Assembly: GCA_017963165.1 (NCBI GenBank)
Contig: JAGCTZ010000116.1
Span: 1-54,863 of the forward strand
From: Treponema sp.
GTDB lineage: Bacteria; Spirochaetota; Spirochaetia; Treponematales; Treponemataceae
Reading direction: 5' to 3'
DNA: 54,863 bases
Every line of letters starts with the position of its first letter. Positions within the stretch are counted from its first letter, which is position 1. The position numbers and the translations under genes are program-made. Below are positions 50,352 through 54,863 of this stretch, one piece after another. Below the pieces are notes generated by a model. It was not told the origin of the DNA. It searched no databases and saw only the letters and a program-made list of their open reading frames with translations.

Positions 50352-51524
50352 CTACCTGTTTGTTTTTGCTTTTACCAATTCGCCAATTCTTTCCATGGCA
50401 ATCTTTATTTTATTTATATCTGTAGCATAACAACAGCGGATAAAACCTTCACCCGCATCGCCAAAACAATTTCCAGGAACTACAGCAACATTATACTTTT
50501 GAATAAGCTCAGTTGCAAATTCTTCGGAAGTCATACCTGTCGGGCGGATATCCGGGAACATATAGAATGCTCCTTCAGGTTCAAAACAAGGCAACCCCAT
50601 GTCGGTAAAAGCCTTGTGCATTAAGTTACGTCTCTGCTGATAGCTTACGCGCATTTTTTCTACTTCGCTCCAGGCATTACGCAAACCTTCTGCAGCAGCA
50701 TACTGACTAAAGATTGGTGGACAAATTGTATTATATCCGTGAAGCTTACAACACTGAACAAGCAAATCATGAGGAGCGGCAATATAACCAATACGCCAGC
50801 CGGTCATAGCAAACGATTTTGAAAAACCATTGAAGATAATTGCATAATCCTTCATACCTGGGAAAGAGCCGATTGAAACATGCTTACGTCCATCGTACAA
50901 AAGCTCGCAGTAAATTTCATCACTCAAACACCAGATTTCGTGCTTCTTTACAACCTCTGCAATTTTTTCAAGCTCCTCTGCCGGAATAACGCGACCAGTA
51001 GGATTGCTTGGAGAACAGAACATTACAGCCTTTGTTTTTGGAGTACATGCTGCTTCAATTGCGGCTGCTGTCGGATAAAGGTCTGTCTTACTTGTATCAA
51101 GGTGAATTACAGTTGCTCCACACAAAGTAGAAAGCGGCTGATAATTTACATAGCAAGGCTCACATACAATAATTTCATCACCCGGATTTAAGATGGCACG
51201 GAGCACAAGGTCCAAACCTTCACTCGCACCTACAGTTGGCAGCACTTCTGTTTTTGGGTCGTAGTACAAATTAAAGCGTTCAAGATATTTACAAACTTCT
51301 TCGCGCAGTTCAATAAGACCCCAGTTTGAAGTATAAGAAGTGTGACCTTTTTCAAGATGATAAAATGCTTCTTCGCGGATTACCCACGGAGTTGGAAAAT
51401 CAGGCTCGCCAACACCAAGAGAAATAATGTCGTCGTGCCCGATACAGAGTTCAAAAAATTTTCTGATTCCAGACGGAGGAATAGATTCCATTGCGCCGGA
51501 AAATTTATCTGTTCTAGTATTCAT
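50352..51524 (-). CDS. Pyridoxal-phosphate aminotransferase, class I/II
   Basis: 390 aa. ISLGVGEPDFPTPWVI (about 33-48), PSNPTGRV, LSDEIYCELLYDG and the Schiff-base Lys in FNGFSKSFAMTGWRIGY (about 235) are all in place, with the C-terminal Arg in GFIRCCYA. It belongs to the aspartate/PatA-like branch, so aromatic, alanine or aspartate substrates are possible. An Lrp-type regulator lies directly upstream and is probably co-transcribed, as often found. Confidence 0.92.
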   Translation of the reverse strand: MNTRTDKFSGAMESIPPSGIRKFFELCIGHDDIISLGVGEPDFPTPWVIREEAFYHLEKGHTSYTSNWGLIELREEVCKYLERFNLYYDPKTEVLPTVGASEGLDLVLRAILNPGDEIIVCEPCYVNYQPLSTLCGATVIHLDTSKTDLYPTAAAIEAACTPKTKAVMFCSPSNPTGRVIPAEELEKIAEVVKKHEIWCLSDEIYCELLYDGRKHVSIGSFPGMKDYAIIFNGFSKSFAMTGWRIGYIAAPHDLLVQCCKLHGYNTICPPIFSQYAAAEGLRNAWSEVEKMRVSYQQRRNLMHKAFTDMGLPCFEPEGAFYMFPDIRPTGMTSEEFATELIQKYNVAVVPGNCFGDAGEGFIRCCYATDINKIKIAMERIGELVKAKTNR

Positions 51525-51540
51525 TTCTATTCAATATCCT

Positions 51541-51622
51541 TAGGAGGGGGAAGTCTCCCCCTCGCTTCAAACCTGCGGTTTTCCGCTACCCTCTCTCCTA
51601 GGGGCAACGCCCCTAAAACCCC
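51541..51622 (-). repeat. Repeat B copy between lrp and aminotransferase genes
   Basis: GGGGGAAGTCTCCCCCTCGC, CCGCTACCCTCT and TAGGGGCAACGCCCCTAAAA: two hairpins, GGGGGA/TCCCCC and AGGGGC/GCCCCT. It fills the space between two genes of one operon, touching the lrp stop codon. Confidence 0.75.
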
Positions 51623-52108
51623 TTAGGCTTGAACACCCTCACGACGATCTCGTTCATCTGCTACATAAACAATGTCATTTTCTTTATATGTTTTAAGAAC
51701 AAAATTCGTTTTAGTAGAGCGTACTCCTTCAAGAGTCGAAAGCTTTTCGCTTACAAAGAGTGCAACATCCTTAAGATTGTCGCCTTCTATAATTACTTTA
51801 AGGTCATAACCACCGCTCATAAGATAAAGCGATTTAACCTGTGGAAAACGGTAGATGCGGTCTGCAATAGCATCAAAACCATGCTCGCGCTGTGGCTGTA
51901 CCTGAATCTGAATTTCGGCAACAACCTTATCTTTTGCGCCGCGATCTTTTTCGGGATTAACAATGGCCGCGTACTTGAGAATTACACCATCATCTTCCAG
52001 TTTCTTGATGGCCGCCTTTACCTCGTCTACAGATTTTTTTGTCATAGCAGAAATATCTTCCGCCGAAAGTCTGGCATTTTGACGTAAAAGTTCAAGTATT
52101 TCGTCCAT
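51623..52108 (-). CDS. Lrp/AsnC-family transcriptional regulator
   Basis: 161 aa. An N-terminal helix-turn-helix (ILELLRQNARLSAEDISAMT, then VDEVKAAIKKLEDDGVI) is followed by a RAM/ligand domain (QIQVQPQREHGFDAIADRIY and YLMSGGYDLKVIIEG). It likely senses an amino acid and controls the downstream aminotransferase. The last residues reach into repeat B. Confidence 0.92.
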   Translation of the reverse strand: MDEILELLRQNARLSAEDISAMTKKSVDEVKAAIKKLEDDGVILKYAAIVNPEKDRGAKDKVVAEIQIQVQPQREHGFDAIADRIYRFPQVKSLYLMSGGYDLKVIIEGDNLKDVALFVSEKLSTLEGVRSTKTNFVLKTYKENDIVYVADERDRREGVQA

Positions 52109-52151
52109 AATTTTCCCCTAAACTAAATTTTTCTTTCGAAATTTGAGAAAT

Positions 52152-52180
52152 ATTATACTATAAAAAGGCGTAGTTTACAA
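52152..52180 (-). promoter_or_regulatory. Promoter of the lrp-aminotransferase operon
   Basis: On the reverse strand TTGTAA (52180-52175), 17 bases, TATAAT (52157-52152), about 44 bases before the lrp ATG. Confidence 0.7.
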
Positions 52181-52186
52181 TAATAG

Positions 52187-52262
52187 GTTTTAGGTTCCAG
52201 GTTTTAGGCATCTGGGGTCCCAGAACTTGATTCCGCGGTCCCTGAGCCTGTCGAAGGGGCCG
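52187..52262. repeat. Short AGGTTTT-type repeats followed by a repeat A copy
   Basis: TAGGTTTTAGGTTCCAGGTT is a heptamer-type run as at 54629-54660. It is followed by TGGGGTCCCAGAACTTG and then GGTCCCTGAGCCTGTCGAAG (repeat A). The repeat A part is the last coding stretch of the EamA gene. Confidence 0.65.
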
Positions 52263-53121
52263 AAGCGTGTGGCAATCCCAGCAAAATAACTGCTGCGAGA
52301 ATCAGAACAATTCCTATAACTTTGGCAACTGACACATCTTCCTTCCAAAGCAAAAATCCTACAAGCGTGCCTACAAGCGGTTCCACTGTAACAAGAATTG
52401 CAGCCTTGCCGGTTTCCAGTCCGCTCAAACCGTAGGTGTAAAAAAAGTATGGGAGCACAGTGCACAAAACTGCAATGCCAGCTAAAAGCAGACCGCCCCG
52501 CAAGGAAAAAGCTTCTCCCGCTCCTGCAATATTACAGAACGGTAGAATGCTGATTGCAGAAAAAACAAAGGTATAAAAAATCACTGTGAAAAAATTATAT
52601 TTAGCAAGAGCGTATCGGGAAAAAATAGAATAAAGCGCATAGCCAAAGCCAGCACCAAGACCAATTATAAAACCACGTGCCGTCATACTGCTGCCACCAC
52701 CAATACCGCTTACAAGAACACAGCCGGCAAAAGTCATAATCAGCGCCACAATCTTTAGCATCGTAATTTTCTCTTTAAATAAAAAGCGGGAAAAAATCAG
52801 AATGAAAATTGGTGATGTATATAGAAGAATTACTGCAACAGAAGTTCCAACTTCGATTATTGTTGTAAAATAGCAGAGAGAGAAAAATGTAAGACTAAGA
52901 ACGCCTGTTCCCAAAAACATCCACAAATCGCGCGGCGCTACCTTAAGAAGTGACCTGTCCTTTATCAGTAAAAATACCAGCAGCACCAGTGCAGACACGG
53001 CACCACGGAAAAACATTACCTGTACAGAGGTAAGCCCCAGAGCAACAAGCGGTTTGAGAAATATAGAAATGGCACCCCAAAGGATACCAGCTAATATTGT
53101 TGAAAAAGTAAACTTATTCAT
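52204..53121 (-). CDS. EamA-family (DMT superfamily) transporter with repeat-derived tail
   Basis: About 305 aa from MNKFTFSTILAGILWG. Ten transmembrane helices form two EamA repeats (for example LGTGVLSLTFFSLCYFTTII and TVEPLVGTLVGFLLWKE). The first in-frame ATG with a ribosome site is here; the GAAGGG used lies within the upstream repeat A. The last about 18 residues (SAPSTGSGTAESSSGTPDA) are translated repeat A and are probably not functional. Substrate unknown. Confidence 0.87.
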   Translation of the reverse strand: MNKFTFSTILAGILWGAISIFLKPLVALGLTSVQVMFFRGAVSALVLLVFLLIKDRSLLKVAPRDLWMFLGTGVLSLTFFSLCYFTTIIEVGTSVAVILLYTSPIFILIFSRFLFKEKITMLKIVALIMTFAGCVLVSGIGGGSSMTARGFIIGLGAGFGYALYSIFSRYALAKYNFFTVIFYTFVFSAISILPFCNIAGAGEAFSLRGGLLLAGIAVLCTVLPYFFYTYGLSGLETGKAAILVTVEPLVGTLVGFLLWKEDVSVAKVIGIVLILAAVILLGLPHASAPSTGSGTAESSSGTPDA

Positions 53122-53130
53122 AATTAATGG

Positions 53131-53154
53131 CCCTTCGACAGGCTCAGGGACCAC
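53131..53154 (+). repeat. Repeat A between EamA and phosphofructokinase genes
   Basis: CCCTTCGACAGGCTCAGGGA plus CCAC, a near-consensus copy that ends two bases from the pfk stop codon. On the reverse strand its GAAGGG may serve as the ribosome site of the EamA gene. Confidence 0.8.
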
Positions 53155-53155
53155 G

Positions 53156-54562
53156 TTACTTCTTCTTCTGTTCGCTTGGCTTAGACTTGGCACCGGCAAC
53201 AGCAGCGGCCATTTTTGCATGAGCTTTTTCAAGATCATTTACCATAAGAATTGGCTGACCAGTTGCATCAAGAGTATCGCGCCAGAGAGAACCTTCAGGA
53301 TCTACAGCATTGCGGTGAGCAGTTACAGCGCTGATTGGCAAATGTACAAACTTGTCATGAACAAGACCAATTACGCACTTTGTCTTACCCGCCATTGCAG
53401 CGTGAACAGCGTTGTTACCAAGACGTTCACAGTAAATAGAATCGCTGGCAGTTGTAACCGACGCACGAACCTGATAAGAAGGGTCAATATATTTAAGATT
53501 AATTTCGATTTTCTTTGCCTTAAAGTATTTTTCAATTTCGCTCTTTAAGAATACACCGATATCAGAAAGCTTTTTGTTTCCAGAAGCGTCTGTTGCACCA
53601 GTAGATTGAAGAAGATCCTGACCGGCACCTTCTGAAACAACAATTACTGCATGACCACGTTTTGCAAGACGGCGTTCAAGGCAGGCAAGGAAGCCGTTTT
53701 CTCCTTCCATTTCAAAAGGAACTTCCGGAATAAGACAGAAGTTTGTTTCGTGGCTTGAAAGAGCAGCAGCAGCGGCAATAAAGCCTGCTTCACGTCCCAT
53801 AAGCTTTACAAGACCAATACCGTTAATCTGGCTGGCTGCTTCCATGTGAACAGCAGCAACAGTTTCCTTAGCACGCTGAACAGCAGTTTCAAAACCAAAA
53901 GAGCGGTCCATAAACATAAGGTCGTTATCAACTGTTTTTGGGACACCAACAACAGCACACTTAAGACCGCGCTTTTCTACTTCGCAGGCAATATCATAAG
54001 CTCCACGCTGTGTTCCGTCACCACCAAGAATAAACAGCATGTTAATTCCGTCGCGTTCAATGCAGTCAACAATTTCTTCAACACGCTGACCACCACCACG
54101 GCTTGTACCAAGATAAGTACCACCAATCTTGTGGATTTCATCAATCAGGTAACGGTCAAGTTCAATTGGCTCATAACCGCTTTCTGCAAAGAAGCCGCGG
54201 AAACCGTACTGATATCCTTTAATAGTTTTTACGCCGTAACGAGTATTCAAACAGCGGACAATAGCGCGAATAACATCATTCAAACCAGGACACAAACCAC
54301 CGCAGGTACAAATTCCAGCTTTTGCATGAGTTGGATCAAAATAAATCTTTTCGCGAGGGCCAGCCTTTTCCATCAAGTTAGAAGAATCCATTACGATAGG
54401 CTTTTTAGCATCATAAACATTAATGTTTGCTATTATATAAGAATCATCACGAACATAATTGGCTGTATAATCACCCTGAACAGTTGAAAGCTTAATAGGT
54501 GACTGAATTGTACAAGGTCCAAGATTTTCAATACTAAAATCAAATTTTTCGTCGGTTTTCAT
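53156..54562 (-). CDS. pfkA: 6-phosphofructokinase, trypanosome/plant-type
   Basis: 468 aa. It phosphorylates fructose-6-phosphate. Motifs: [18 protein letters not shown] (phosphate loop, about 83-100), [17 protein letters not shown] and [20 protein letters not shown]. The Gly in GGDGT favours ATP as donor rather than pyrophosphate, while the PKTVDND lysine is shared with trypanosome PFKs that use ATP. AGGAGTCGC lies before the ATG and a TATAAT (54601-54596) upstream. The donor should be confirmed. Confidence 0.9.
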   Translation of the reverse strand: MKTDEKFDFSIENLGPCTIQSPIKLSTVQGDYTANYVRDDSYIIANINVYDAKKPIVMDSSNLMEKAGPREKIYFDPTHAKAGICTCGGLCPGLNDVIRAIVRCLNTRYGVKTIKGYQYGFRGFFAESGYEPIELDRYLIDEIHKIGGTYLGTSRGGGQRVEEIVDCIERDGINMLFILGGDGTQRGAYDIACEVEKRGLKCAVVGVPKTVDNDLMFMDRSFGFETAVQRAKETVAAVHMEAASQINGIGLVKLMGREAGFIAAAAALSSHETNFCLIPEVPFEMEGENGFLACLERRLAKRGHAVIVVSEGAGQDLLQSTGATDASGNKKLSDIGVFLKSEIEKYFKAKKIEINLKYIDPSYQVRASVTTASDSIYCERLGNNAVHAAMAGKTKCVIGLVHDKFVHLPISAVTAHRNAVDPEGSLWRDTLDATGQPILMVNDLEKAHAKMAAAVAGAKSKPSEQKKK

Positions 54563-54834
54563 TTGCGACTCCTGGGTTTTAAAATGATAAAATATTATAT
54601 CGAAAATCCAGTAAATAGGGAATAGTTATTAGGTTTCAGGTTTCAGGTTTTAGGTTTTAGGTCACAGGGGTTTTAGGGGGCGGCGAGCTCCCTAGGTGAA
54701 GGGGTAGCGAGCAACGAAGTGCGAGCGAGACAATATGTTGTGTCTCCATTTTGCAAAAACGTGGATTTAGCTGCAAAATGGAAATAAATAAAACCCCAAA
54801 TGTAGCATTACCAAAATGCAAAAGGAGACACAAC
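54563..54834. repeat. Repeat-rich intergenic region before a possible IS element
   Basis: 54629-54660 is a run of AGGTTTC/AGGTTTT heptamers. 54668-54727 is an inverted repeat B copy. TGTTGTGTCTCC (54736-54747) is inverted at 54824-54835 (GGAGACACAACA), and a CCATTTTGCA/TGCAAAATGG hairpin (54746-54781) lies inside. These surround the ribosome site of the last gene. Confidence 0.65.
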
Positions 54835-54863
54835 ATGGAAATTATAATTTATGTAGGGATGGA
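54835..54863 (+). CDS. Start of a possible IS110-type transposase (partial)
   Basis: Only nine codons are present, MEIIIYVGM, after AAAGGAGACACAAC. IS110-family DEDD transposases begin with an IYVG[IM]D strand that carries the first catalytic Asp, and the next two bases (GA) are consistent with Asp. With so few residues the family remains a guess. The hairpins just upstream would fit the non-coding left end of such an element. Confidence 0.35.

Noticed and set aside
53156..54562. Annotation as pyrophosphate-dependent phosphofructokinase
   Set aside because: The motif is GGDGT, not the GGDD type that marks pyrophosphate enzymes, so ATP is the better prediction.

Overview
The window reads as a chromosomal stretch of a spirochaete, most likely a host-associated Treponema. 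This is inferred from the gene mix, not from a database search: ComFB, LacI-sensor/GGDEF and TPR/Mrr-like proteins of treponemal style, a Lol/MacB-like envelope operon, a trypanosome-type phosphofructokinase, and many copies of dispersed short repeats. One end of a 16S rRNA gene lies at the left edge, reading leftwards, and the start of a possible IS110-type transposase lies at the right edge.

Layout. 1-668: 5' end of 16S rRNA with its promoter. 669-5262: a diguanylate cyclase with a LacI-like sensor domain, then methionine synthase, whose interdomain linker is made of translated dispersed repeats. 5263-15431: an accessory island that is visibly richer in A+T. On the minus strand it holds a decayed gene, a tightly packed four-gene operon (CARF/TM1812-like protein, sigma-70-like protein, CSD-TPR-CARDB-AAA protein, AAA-HEPN protein), four very small genes, and a PBECR4-type nuclease-like gene preceded by a structured RNA and a terminator. 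On the plus strand it holds a four-gene LRAT-domain operon. 15432-24589: HAD phosphatase, a LolA/FtsX/FtsX/ATPase envelope export operon with an outer-membrane protein, and an amino-acid ABC transporter. 24769-38864: acyl-CoA synthetase, EamA permease, glycogen phosphorylase, the Feo iron operon with a DtxR-like operator pair, glycogen debranching enzyme, Era, ComFB and a LacI regulator. 39261-54562: M18 aminopeptidase, ParAB, a methyltransferase, VanY-like and M29-like peptidases, RsmG, a secreted protein, a zincin, RsmE, a TPR/Mrr-like protein, an aminotransferase with Lrp, an EamA permease and phosphofructokinase.

How it works together. Glycogen is degraded by GlgP plus GlgX and feeds glycolysis through the phosphofructokinase. 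The FeoA/FeoA/FeoB/Cys-rich cluster takes up ferrous iron under a likely metal-dependent repressor. The FtsX/ATPase/LolA-like set probably moves lipid or lipoprotein through the envelope. The island is the most novel part: the four-gene operon looks like an NTP-dependent conflict (defence) system combining a nucleotide sensor-like protein, a sigma-like protein and two ATPases, one of which carries an RNase-type HEPN domain.

Three dispersed repeat families (called A, B and C here) fill many intergenic gaps and in places enter coding sequence: metH, rsmE, the ends of rsmG and an EamA gene. Several genes (parA, era, glgX, a lacI-type gene) have an apparent -10 box 6-8 bases before the ATG and no Shine-Dalgarno, suggesting leaderless transcripts.
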